Shown here piece by piece: positions 1 to 5,501 of a stretch of DNA of 8,179 nucleotides (position 1 is its first letter; each line of letters starts with the position of its first letter). The notes beneath the pieces were generated by a model. It made no database searches, was not told where the DNA came from, and saw nothing but the letters and a program-made list of their open reading frames with translations. Location: the NCBI GenBank assembly GCA_030040175.1, contig JASHUF010000381.1, positions 1 to 8,179 on the forward strand. The letters are read 5' to 3'. This DNA comes from Acidobacteriaceae bacterium. GTDB taxonomy: Bacteria > Acidobacteriota > Terriglobia > Terriglobales > Acidobacteriaceae. Position numbers and translations under genes: made by a program.

Positions 1-1
1 C

Positions 2-1117
2 GGGGTTGTGGCCACGGAGCTCGGCATCGAGCTTGCGCGCCTGGGCCACGAGATTCACTTCATCTCTTATTCGCAGCCTTTCCGCCTGAGTGGCCGCGAC
101 GAGGGAATCTTTTATCACGAGGTGCCGGTCTCGAACTATCCGCTGTTCGAGTTTCCGCCCTACGATCTGGCGCTGGCCTCGCGCATGGCGGAGGTGGCCG
201 AGTACTACGCGCTCGACCTGCTGCACGTGCACTACGCCATTCCCCACTCGGTGAGCGCGCTGCTGGCGCGGCAGATGCTCGCTGCCAACGGGCGCCGCCT
301 GCCCTTCGTCACCACCCTGCACGGCACCGACATTACGCTGGTCGGGCTCGACCGCAGCTATCTGCCCATCACGCGCTACAGCATCCAGGAGAGCGACGGG
401 GTCACCAGCATCTCGAATTATCTCCGGGAAAAAACCATCCACGACTTCGGCGTGACGCGGCCCATCGAGACCATCACCAACTTCGTCAACTGCGATGTGT
501 ACACGCCCATCGCCAATGAGGCGGAGCGCGCGGAGGCGCGGGCGCGCTTCGCCCGCCCCGGCGAAGCGCTTCTGATGCACCTCTCGAACTTCCGGCCGGT
601 CAAGCGCGTGGTGGATACGGTGAAGATCTTTGCGCGCGTGGCGCGCGAGCGGCCCGCGCAACTGGTTCTCATCGGCGACGGCCCCGAGCGCTCCGCCGCC
701 GAGTGGCTCGCGCACGATCTCGGCATTCACTGCCGGGTGCATTTCCTGGGCAAGCAGGAGCGCGTGAACGAGTTGCTGCCGCTGGCCGATCTGCTGCTCA
801 TGCCCAGCGAACTCGAGTCCTTTGGCCTGGCCGCGCTCGAGGCCATGGCGTGCAAGGTGCCCTCCGTCACCACGCGCGTGGGCGGCGTGCCCGAGCTCAT
901 CGACGACGGCGAGACCGGGTTGCTCTTCAGCGTGGGGGATGTGGATGCAATGGCCGCCGGCGCGCTCGCGCTCCTGGGAGATCCGGTGCGGCTTGAGGTT
1001 ATGCGCGAGGCCGGGCGCAAGGCCGCGCAAAAGCGCTTCTGCGCCTCGCTCGTGGTGCCGCAGTATGTGCGGTTCTATGAGCAGGTGCTGGGACAGGGAG
1101 TAGGGAGTAGGGACTAG
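2..1117 (+). CDS. bshA: N-acetyl-alpha-D-glucosaminyl L-malate synthase (BshA-type GT4 glycosyltransferase), 5' partial
   Basis: BshA is a cytoplasmic family-4 glycosyltransferase that joins UDP-GlcNAc to L-malate, the first step of bacillithiol synthesis. The visible frame opens with [21 protein letters not shown], the glycine-rich N-terminal strand-loop-helix of BshA. It continues with the family-typical stretches [26 protein letters not shown] and [17 protein letters not shown]. The acceptor/donor-side signature NFRPVKRV and the GT4 EX7E motif (E at 815-817 and E at 839-841, in [13 protein letters not shown]) are intact, followed by GGVPELI. The left edge of the window cuts the gene, and by family length only about 15-17 residues are missing. 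The last eight residues and the TAG stop lie in a 7-bp tandem repeat (1090-1117), so the native C-terminus may have been altered. The neighbouring minus-strand genes converge on it, and no other bacillithiol gene is visible. Another GT4 enzyme is possible, but the [19 protein letters not shown] pattern makes BshA strongly preferred. Confidence 0.93.
   Translation, partial: GVVATELGIELARLGHEIHFISYSQPFRLSGRDEGIFYHEVPVSNYPLFEFPPYDLALASRMAEVAEYYALDLLHVHYAIPHSVSALLARQMLAANGRRLPFVTTLHGTDITLVGLDRSYLPITRYSIQESDGVTSISNYLREKTIHDFGVTRPIETITNFVNCDVYTPIANEAERAEARARFARPGEALLMHLSNFRPVKRVVDTVKIFARVARERPAQLVLIGDGPERSAAEWLAHDLGIHCRVHFLGKQERVNELLPLADLLLMPSELESFGLAALEAMACKVPSVTTRVGGVPELIDDGETGLLFSVGDVDAMAAGALALLGDPVRLEVMREAGRKAAQKRFCASLVVPQYVRFYEQVLGQGVGSRD
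1090..1117. repeat. 7-bp tandem repeat GGGAGTA at the 3' end of bshA
   Basis: The segment reads GGGACA, GGGAGTA, GGGAGTA, GGGACTA, G: three full heptamers with one degenerate partial unit before them. It encodes the bshA tail GVGSRD and supplies the TAG stop. Such heptamer arrays are usually intergenic, and this one has reached into the end of the reading frame. A second array of a different heptamer lies at 1232-1275. Confidence 0.75.
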
Positions 1118-1174
1118 CGAGCTGGCCCTAGAACCGGTTGCGTGAATGGCTTTGTGAAAAGGCGCGACTGGTCG

Positions 1175-1194
1175 GTCAGGGCTTGAGCCCTGAC
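1175..1194. terminator. perfect 9-bp inverted repeat between convergent genes (possible bidirectional terminator or REP-like hairpin)
   Basis: The arms GTCAGGGCT and AGCCCTGAC are perfectly complementary around a 2-nt TG centre. It lies between bshA (+) and the convergent minus-strand cluster, a typical site for a shared transcription stop. No U-tract follows on either strand, so a classical Rho-independent terminator is doubtful. Its right arm with flank (1188-1199), read on the minus strand, gives CGGCAGTCAGGG. The same 12-mer recurs at 1953-1964 inside the dehydrogenase-like gene, which suggests a dispersed repeat. Confidence 0.5.
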
Positions 1195-1213
1195 TGCCGC
1201 ATCCCGCAGAACC

Positions 1214-1441
1214 TTATACGCCAACATCCCCGATTCCTGATCTCTGATTTCTGATCCCTGATCTCTGACCTCTGAAAACTTCGCCTCTGCGAAACGATGC
1301 CCGCCTGCGCGCCACTATCCACTCGAAGGGCGGGATGGGCCGGTCCTTTATGCCGGCGGCCGGGTAAACGCCGCGGAAGAGCGCGCCGCCCGCGCTGATA
1401 GCGGTCTCTCTCGTGTAGATAAAAGGCGCGGCGCGCGTCAC
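1214..1441 (-). CDS. possible small hypothetical protein (75 aa), start overlapping the upstream stop
   Basis: The product is not recognised. The ORF starts with GTG at 1441, which overlaps the TGA of the upstream dehydrogenase-like gene as GTGA, the arrangement expected for translational coupling. Roughly the first 49 codons (MTRAAPFIYTRETAISAGGALFRG...) have mostly G/C third positions, like real genes of this genome. After that the frame crosses a small hairpin (TTCGC/GCGAA, 1282-1295) and then the heptamer array, giving a repetitive arginine/glycine/isoleucine-rich tail before TAA. No Shine-Dalgarno sequence, signal peptide or known domain is visible. The tail is probably not conserved. 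The ORF may be a genuine short gene whose end was overwritten by the repeat, or simply chance reading through GC-rich DNA. Conservation of residues 1-49 in relatives would decide. Confidence 0.3.
   Translation of the reverse strand: MTRAAPFIYTRETAISAGGALFRGVYPAAGIKDRPIPPFEWIVARRRASFRRGEVFRGQRSGIRNQRSGIGDVGV
1232..1275. repeat. heptamer tandem array GATYYCT x6
   Basis: Six consecutive 7-bp units follow without interruption: GATTCCT, GATCTCT, GATTTCT, GATCCCT, GATCTCT, GACCTCT, then GA. Variation is confined to pyrimidine transitions within an otherwise fixed period. Because 21 bp equals seven codons, the minus-strand ORF crossing it reads the array as a repeated RSGIRNQ-like peptide. Confidence 0.85.
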
Positions 1442-2196
1442 GCCTGCAGCCGGAAGACCGGCTCGTAGCCAAGCGCGCGCCAGAAGCGCTCGAGCAGCGC
1501 GAGGGTTTCCCGGCTTGTGGCCGGCGTGGTGCGGATTTCCATTACCGCGCCGGAAGAGTTCTCCAGATTGGCAGCGCCGAGACCGGCCAGATCAAGATCG
1601 GAAGGCCCAAGGGCAAGCGCCACGCACTTGCCGGGACGATAGGTACAGGCAGCGAGATCGGTAATGGACAGCGTCCGCGTGGGCGTGGCAAAGACCGCGT
1701 GCGGCGGAGCCATGCGGTCGAGCAGCCAGAGAATTTCGAGCTTCGATTCGAGCTCGTCGGGAACGCAGTCGATGACGAGCGCGGCCGGCCGCACCGCGTC
1801 TTCAATGGAGGCGACGAAGGCGACCGGAATGGTTTCGCCGGGAACGGTCCCGCCGGAATTGGCTTCGTCGGAATTGGCTTCGCCGGAATTGGCTTCGCCG
1901 GAATTGGCTTCCTCAGGGGCTGAAGTGCGCGCCGCATCCTGCGAGCGGCTGCCGGCAGTCAGGGACCGGCCCGCTTGGCAAGCGGGATCGCCCGCGCCTT
2001 CAGCCTTTTTTTCCCCCGCCAACTCGCGGCGCAGCTCCTCGCGCGCAAGGCGCAGGTTCGAAGGCAGCACGTCTTCAAGCAAGACGCGGAAGCCGGCGCG
2101 CGCGGCGCGGCGGGCGAGCGAGCGTCCCAGCGGACCGGCTCCGATAATGGCCACGGTCAATGCGGCATCCGGCGGGCGATCCGGCGCAGCGGTCAT
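1438..2196 (-). CDS. 3-hydroxyacyl-CoA dehydrogenase-like NAD-binding protein, single domain, atypical
   Basis: From the ATG at 2196 the product is 252 aa. Residues 15-24 (VAIIGAGPLG) are the Rossmann GxGxxG loop of the 3HCDH N-terminal domain, followed by the helix RSLARRAARAGF and strand RVLLEDV with an acid at its end. LVIDCVPDELESKLEILWLLDRMAPPHAVFAT (140-171) matches the family pattern, but the ANTSS segment reads ATPTRT and the HFFNP segment is replaced by ALALGPSDL. The C-terminal helical 3HCDH domain is absent. Residues about 64-123 form a low-complexity insert, including four EANS pentapeptides and two degenerate ones. The fold probably binds NAD(H), but normal beta-oxidation activity is doubtful; a paralogue with another role is more likely. 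ATG 2196 was chosen because Rossmann homology begins soon after it and it overlaps a preceding TGA; GTG 2211 is an alternative. No clear Shine-Dalgarno sequence is present, so coupling to upstream translation is plausible. Confidence 0.72.
   Translation of the reverse strand: MTAAPDRPPDAALTVAIIGAGPLGRSLARRAARAGFRVLLEDVLPSNLRLAREELRRELAGEKKAEGAGDPACQAGRSLTAGSRSQDAARTSAPEEANSGEANSGEANSDEANSGGTVPGETIPVAFVASIEDAVRPAALVIDCVPDELESKLEILWLLDRMAPPHAVFATPTRTLSITDLAACTYRPGKCVALALGPSDLDLAGLGAANLENSSGAVMEIRTTPATSRETLALLERFWRALGYEPVFRLQA
1825..1914. repeat. 15-bp in-frame tandem repeat (six units, four near-identical)
   Basis: Units of period 15 (consensus GGAATTGGCTTCGCC on the plus strand) begin at 1855, 1870, 1885 and 1900. 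Two more diverged units lie at 1825 and 1840. On the coding (minus) strand they give EEANS, GEANS, GEANS, DEANS, GGTVP, GETIP. The gradient from diverged to near-identical copies suggests recent slippage expansion at the N-terminal end of the insert. Because 15 is a multiple of 3, copy number can change without a frameshift. Confidence 0.85.
1953..1986. repeat. REP-like segment inside the dehydrogenase-like gene
   Basis: The 12-mer CGGCAGTCAGGG (1953-1964) also occurs on the opposite strand in the intergenic hairpin at 1188-1199. It is followed by a perfect hairpin with arms CCCGCTT (1970-1976) and AAGCGGG (1980-1986) around GGC. On the minus strand this codes for residues about 70-84 (PACQAGRSLTAGS) in the poorly conserved insert. 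It appears to be a dispersed palindromic repeat that entered the gene in frame. Confidence 0.5.
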
Positions 2197-2243
2197 CGGG
2201 GCGCCGCGCACGCCAAAGGAGACTGCGCTTTCACGCGGCTCAT
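2193..2243 (-). CDS. possible 16-aa linker ORF with ATGA overlaps at both ends
   Basis: An ATG at 2243-2241 overlaps the TGA (2242-2240) of the upstream 60-aa gene. The frame encodes MSRVKAQSPLACAAPR and its TGA (2195-2193) overlaps the ATG (2196-2194) of the dehydrogenase-like gene. It could carry terminating ribosomes from one gene to the next, since the dehydrogenase start has no visible ribosome-binding site. A 16-codon ORF can easily arise by chance, and no function for the peptide can be inferred. Confidence 0.25.
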   Translation of the reverse strand: MSRVKAQSPLACAAPR

Positions 2244-2422
2244 CGGGAATTGAGGGCGTGCACCACGTCCTCGGCGTTGGGCCGGGCCTGTTCCAGGTGC
2301 TCGGCCACGCGGGCCCGCTCCTCGAGAGAGAGCGTGGGGACGGCGGCAAGAACGCGGCGCAGGGTCACGGCCACGTCGTCAATGTAGTTCATCAGGCGAA
2401 TGGCTTCTCCGGAAAGCGGCAT
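2240..2422 (-). CDS. small hypothetical protein (60 aa), predicted helical
   Basis: The product is not recognised. The protein MPLSGEAIRLMNYIDDVAVTL... is soluble and probably all-helical, with an acidic and basic patterned second half (SLEERARVAEHLEQARPNAEDVVHALN). It lacks cysteine, a signal peptide and membrane segments. The start at 2422 is supported by a purine-rich GAGGGAG (plus-strand 2427-2433) four bases upstream. It is the first gene of the minus-strand cluster, and its stop overlaps the next ATG (ATGA). A TACAAT hexamer on the minus strand (2461-2456), about 33 bases before the start, could be a -10 element, but no convincing -35 was found. The good ribosome-binding site and coupling to a recognisable gene make it likely to be real. 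Adaptor or regulatory roles are possible, but nothing in the sequence shows them. Confidence 0.6.
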   Translation of the reverse strand: MPLSGEAIRLMNYIDDVAVTLRRVLAAVPTLSLEERARVAEHLEQARPNAEDVVHALNSR

Positions 2423-2500
2423 GGGGCTCCCTCATTCGGTGGTCTTCCCGCATTTATTGTAGGTGCTTGATTGCGGTCGAGGGAAATCCTCAAAGCGGGC

Positions 2501-2512
2501 GCCCCGCGGGGC
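2501..2512. repeat. 12-bp perfect GC palindrome in a divergent intergenic region
   Basis: GCCCCGCGGGGC reads the same on both strands. It lies between the divergently transcribed 60-aa gene (-) and EF-hand gene (+), where a shared regulator could bind. In GC-rich DNA such a palindrome may also be fortuitous. Confidence 0.3.
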
Positions 2513-2622
2513 CGGGGATGCATGTCCCCTTTATGCCTGCGAGGCGCGAACGGCGCTAGAATTTCCCTTGACTGGAGATGCGCGGGAATCTCATGGCGCA
2601 CCTCCGCAGAAAGAGGCTGGTC

Positions 2623-2937
2623 ATGACGAGGAGAAGAGCAGCGGTTGCGCTCACGGGAGCGGCCTTTGCCTTTGCCGGGAGATGGTTCGCGCAGGATACG
2701 GCGAACGTGCCCAAGTACCCCGACAAGCTGGCGCTGGCCCAGGCCAACGCCAAGCAATTGCTATTGCTGATGGACACGGACAAGAACGGCAAGATCTCCA
2801 AGAAGGAGTGGATGAACTTCATGTCCCAGGAGTTCGACCGGCTCGACAGCGATCACAGCGGCGAGCTCGATCCCCACGAGCTGTTGAAATCGGATGTGGT
2901 CGTCCAGCACGTGAATCCCGAGGTTCAAGGCAAATAA
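2623..2937 (+). CDS. exported EF-hand protein (104 aa)
   Basis: The start at 2623 has AAGAGG (2611-2616) six bases upstream. Residues 1-23 form a Sec-type signal peptide: MTRRR, then the hydrophobic AAVALTGAAFAFAG, with likely cleavage near WFA-QD. After a short helix (PDKLALAQANAKQLLLLM) come two adjacent canonical EF-hand loops. Loop 1 is D51-T-D53-K-N55-G-K57-I-S59-K-K-E62 and loop 2 is D75-S-D77-H-S79-G-E81-L-D83-P-H-E86. Both carry the usual oxygen ligands at positions 1, 3, 5, 9 and 12 and the central glycine, so each could bind calcium. The mature protein of about 80 aa is little more than an EF-hand pair, suggesting a periplasmic calcium buffer, sensor or structural partner. An in-frame upstream ATG at 2578 would bury the signal peptide behind 15 residues and is less likely. 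It lies 157 bases before the amine oxidase gene on the same strand; co-transcription is possible but not shown. Confidence 0.85.
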   Translation: MTRRRAAVALTGAAFAFAGRWFAQDTANVPKYPDKLALAQANAKQLLLLMDTDKNGKISKKEWMNFMSQEFDRLDSDHSGELDPHELLKSDVVVQHVNPEVQGK

Positions 2938-3094
2938 GCGCAGCTCCAACCCGCGCTTCGCTGCCGGCGCCGCAGGGAAAAGGGGGACCATTGTTCCATC
3001 GCACCGTGTTCAAAAAGCGGCGGCGCGGCAGTTTCATCGCGCATAATCGAACGTAAGAATCTGACCACGACCGGCGTGCGCGAGGTGCGGGCCG

Positions 3095-4669
3095 ATGGGT
3101 ATTTCGAGGCGGGAGTTCCTTTGCCGCGTGGGGCACGCGGGGGGATTTGGCGCGGCTTTTTTCACCATGCAGGGGCTGGGGCTGATGGCGCCCGCAGAAG
3201 CGCCGCCGCGGCTCGACACCGCGCCGGGCACGGGCGCGGGCGTCAAGGTGGCCATTCTGGGCGCGGGCATCGCCGGACTCGTGGCCGCGTACGAGATGAA
3301 GGCGCTGGGCTACGGCTGCACGGTGCTGGAAGCGCGCACGCGGCCCGGCGGGCGCAACTGGACCGTCCGCGGCGGCGACCGGATCACGCTGACGGACGGG
3401 AGCGCGCAGACCTGCAACTGGGGCCGCGGCCAGTACCAGAACTTCGGTCCCGCGCGCCTGCCCTCCGCGCATACCGCCATGCTGGGCTACTGCCGCAAGC
3501 TCGGCGTGGCCATGGAAGTGGAGATCAACACCAACCGCTCCACGCGGCTTGAGAATGACGCCGCCAACGGCGGACGGCCCCTGGAGCAGCGGCAGGTGGT
3601 AAACGACGCACGCGGCCACGTGAGCGAGCTGCTGGCCAAGTGCATCCGCCGGGGCGCTCTGGACGCAGAGCTGAGCGCCGAAGACCGCGACCGCATGCTC
3701 AGCTTTCTGCGCACCTACGGGCCACTCGACAAGCTCTATGCCTACACCGGAAGCGAGCGCTCCGGCTACGCCGAGCTGCCCGGCGCCGGCGACCAGGCCG
3801 GCGTGCTGCGCAAGCCCATCGGCATGGACACCCTGCTCGACGAAAACTTCTGGGGCGCCATTCTCTTTGAAGAGGCCTTCGACATGCAGGCCACCATGTT
3901 CCAGCCCGTGGGCGGCATGGACCGCATTCCTTTCGCCTTTGCCCAGGCCCTCGGCGGGACCATCGAGTACGGCGCGGAAGTGAAGGAGATTCGCAAGACC
4001 GCCGGGGGCGTGCGCGTGGTGTACGCGCAACAGGGCGCAGAGAAGCCGCTCGAGGCCGACTACTGCCTGTGCAGCCTGCCGCTGGTCATGCTGCGCAAAG
4101 TAGCCAACGACTTCAGCCCGCAGTACCAAAAAATCATCGCCGGGTGCACCTACGGCAATGCGTACAAGATTGGCTGGGAGAGCCGGCGCTTCTGGGAGCA
4201 GGACCTGAACATCTACGGCGGTCTCGAATACGTGAAAAACGGGCCCACGCCGGTATGGCTGCCCTCCGGCGGGCTGTTCGCGGAGCGCGGCGTGCTGGTG
4301 AGCGGCTACGGATTCGAGACCGCGGACAGCTTTGCCCGGCTGAGCCTGGAGGAGAAGTTCGCGGCCTCGCGGCAAACCGTGGAACGCCTGCATCCCGGCT
4401 ACGGAAAGGAGCTTGAAAATCCGGTCATCGTGCCGTGGAATCGCGTCCCCTTCAACGAGGGCTCGTGGATCGCCTCCTACGGTCCCGGGCAGGACGCATA
4501 CAGCGACGGCGTCGATCCCGGCTACGAGCAACTGCTTCAGCCCGACGGGCGCATCTACTTTGTGGGCGAGCACGTGAGCCATATTCGCGCGTGGCAGGAG
4601 GGCGCGGCGCGGAGCGCGCTGCGTGCGGTGCAGATGATCGGCGAGCGGGAGCGCGCGAGAAGGGCGTGA
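3095..4669 (+). CDS. Tat-exported FAD-dependent amine oxidase family protein (524 aa)
   Basis: The N-terminus MGISRREFLCRVGHAGGFGAAFF carries the twin-arginine motif SRREFL and a short hydrophobic stretch, so the folded flavoprotein should be exported by Tat. Residues 51-61 (KVAILGAGIAG) are the FAD dinucleotide-binding loop. E79 at the end of the second strand would contact the ribose, and RPGGR (83-87) is the GG-R motif of the amine oxidase/L-amino-acid oxidase superfamily. The C-terminal GRIYFVGEH...WQEGAARSALRAVQMI (about 485-516) is the second FAD-binding segment. Length fits the family. It probably oxidises an amine or amino acid with release of hydrogen peroxide and ammonia in the periplasm; the substrate cannot be read from sequence. 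GAGGTG (3082-3087) lies seven bases before the ATG, supporting this start. The downstream gene is convergent, with a MITE-like element between. No iminase (RidA) or cytochrome partner is in the window. Confidence 0.9.
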   Translation: MGISRREFLCRVGHAGGFGAAFFTMQGLGLMAPAEAPPRLDTAPGTGAGVKVAILGAGIAGLVAAYEMKALGYGCTVLEARTRPGGRNWTVRGGDRITLTDGSAQTCNWGRGQYQNFGPARLPSAHTAMLGYCRKLGVAMEVEINTNRSTRLENDAANGGRPLEQRQVVNDARGHVSELLAKCIRRGALDAELSAEDRDRMLSFLRTYGPLDKLYAYTGSERSGYAELPGAGDQAGVLRKPIGMDTLLDENFWGAILFEEAFDMQATMFQPVGGMDRIPFAFAQALGGTIEYGAEVKEIRKTAGGVRVVYAQQGAEKPLEADYCLCSLPLVMLRKVANDFSPQYQKIIAGCTYGNAYKIGWESRRFWEQDLNIYGGLEYVKNGPTPVWLPSGGLFAERGVLVSGYGFETADSFARLSLEEKFAASRQTVERLHPGYGKELENPVIVPWNRVPFNEGSWIASYGPGQDAYSDGVDPGYEQLLQPDGRIYFVGEHVSHIRAWQEGAARSALRAVQMIGERERARRA

Positions 4670-4718
4670 TCACAGCGCGCCCGAGTGGAGTCTCCGGCGG
4701 ATTCTGCTCAGGCCGCGC

Positions 4719-4838
4719 CTATAGCAAAACCAGAGTTGCTGTATACCGAAGCCATAACCGCTGAGTCGGCGCGACCAGCAGGGAGCGACGACCTGGCACC
4801 ACAACCGCCAGTTCACACCTACTCTGGTTTTGCCGTAG
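4719..4838. mobile_element. MITE-like element, 120 bp with 20-bp near-perfect terminal inverted repeats
   Basis: The left end (4719-4738) and the reverse complement of the right end (4819-4838) agree at 17 of 20 positions. This includes a perfect 13-bp core, GCAAAACCAGAGT at 4724-4736 against its complement at 4821-4833. The 80-bp interior has no plausible gene. A TA dinucleotide flanks each side (4720-4721 and 4836-4837), which would fit IS630/Tc1-like TA target duplication if the element is taken as 4722-4835, but this is tentative. The right end is one base from the stop codon of the membrane protein gene, and the left end is about 50 bases from the oxidase stop. As RNA, the pairing ends would form a long stem closing the interior, so it may also end transcription from both convergent genes. 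Confidence 0.65.
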
Positions 4839-4839
4839 C

Positions 4840-5463
4840 TTAGATGATGGCCTTTTGCTTGGGAACGGTTCCCGCTTCCTTCCAGGCGATGCTGAGGCCG
4901 AGCGCGAGGAAGATCAGGCTCAGCATGCCCAGCAATCCACGGCCTTTTTCCACGATGAAGGGCGAGGCCGCGGCCCACAGCGGGAGCTTGACCAGCACGT
5001 AGTTGAGCCAGATGGCGCTGGTGGAGGTGTCTTCGACCGCGTGCATGATGAGGACGGGAATGGCAGCCAGGGCTACAGCCATGTAGCTGATAACGACCGG
5101 AGTCACGCGGAATTTGAGCCCGGGCGCGCCTTTCGATCCAATGGCAAAGGCGCGGCCCACGATGTAGCCCACAGGAAGCGTCATGAAGCTGGGGCCGCGC
5201 ACGCCGTCGAGCAGCACATCGAGGCAGGCCAGAATGAGGAAGTACACCAGCGCAGCCACGCCGCCCAGAATCAGGCCGCGGGTGAGCAGCACGCGATCGT
5301 CCAGGAAGTCCTTGGCCGCCTCTGCCAGGCAGCCCTCGCAGGCCACCTTCGATTCCACGTGGTTGAGCTTGCCGTTCAGGATTTTGCCGCAAAACGCGCA
5401 CACACCGGTGACGGGCGAGGGATCGACCAGGCCGGTTACTGAAGTGCACGTCTCGAAGGTCAT
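4840..5463 (-). CDS. zinc-ribbon multi-pass membrane protein of unknown function (207 aa)
   Basis: Residues 22-45 hold two CxxC knuckles (C22-A-F-C25 and C42-E-G-C45), spaced as in a zinc ribbon or B-box-like finger. Hydrophobic segments follow at about 59-85, 95-108, 121-141, 149-170 and 176-194, giving four or five membrane spans with a short basic tail. The middle (GYIVGRAFAIGSKGAPGLKFRVTPVVISYMAVALAAIPV) resembles a pattern seen in bacterial membrane proteins that couple a cytoplasmic zinc finger to a helical bundle; I know no defined function. The ATG at 5463 has no Shine-Dalgarno sequence. A GATAAT hexamer (minus strand 5489-5484) sits 20 bases before it and could be the -10, leaving a leader of only about 13 bases. 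The gene converges on the amine oxidase, and its stop abuts the MITE-like element. A competing 269-aa reading frame over the same DNA was rejected for its arginine-rich, non-protein-like composition. Confidence 0.75.
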   Translation of the reverse strand: MTFETCTSVTGLVDPSPVTGVCAFCGKILNGKLNHVESKVACEGCLAEAAKDFLDDRVLLTRGLILGGVAALVYFLILACLDVLLDGVRGPSFMTLPVGYIVGRAFAIGSKGAPGLKFRVTPVVISYMAVALAAIPVLIMHAVEDTSTSAIWLNYVLVKLPLWAAASPFIVEKGRGLLGMLSLIFLALGLSIAWKEAGTVPKQKAII

Positions 5464-5476
5464 AGTAGAAAGTTAC

Positions 5477-5501
5477 CACTGGGATTATCGGAATTCCAGT
5501 G
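5477..5501. promoter_or_regulatory. inverted repeat spanning a candidate -10 of the membrane protein gene
   Basis: The 6-bp arms CACTGG (5477-5482) and CCAGTG (5496-5501) flank 13 bases containing GATAAT on the minus strand (5489-5484). An operator over the -10 would allow repression, and as RNA a weak hairpin could form. No matching -35 is evident. Confidence 0.3.

Noticed and set aside
1232..1275. CRISPR-like array
   Set aside because: The units are 7 bp with no spacers, so this is a simple tandem repeat.
1664..2470. 268-aa plus-strand reading frame opposite the dehydrogenase-like gene
   Set aside because: It has a serine/alanine/arginine-rich shadow composition and opposes the Rossmann-fold frame. 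Its repeat part is only the complement of the 15-bp array.
2551..2578. TAGAAT (2557-2562) as -10 of the EF-hand gene
   Set aside because: No acceptable -35 sits at the right distance, so it was not listed as a promoter.
2819..4582. 587-aa minus-strand reading frame opposite the amine oxidase
   Set aside because: It is antisense to a gene with clear FAD motifs and is alanine/histidine/valine-rich as expected from reversed G/C-biased codons. No domain is recognisable.
4670..5479. 269-aa minus-strand frame over the membrane protein gene and MITE-like element
   Set aside because: It is arginine/histidine/glycine-rich, lacks hydrophobic pattern, and competes with a frame that has CxxC pairs and clear membrane spans.
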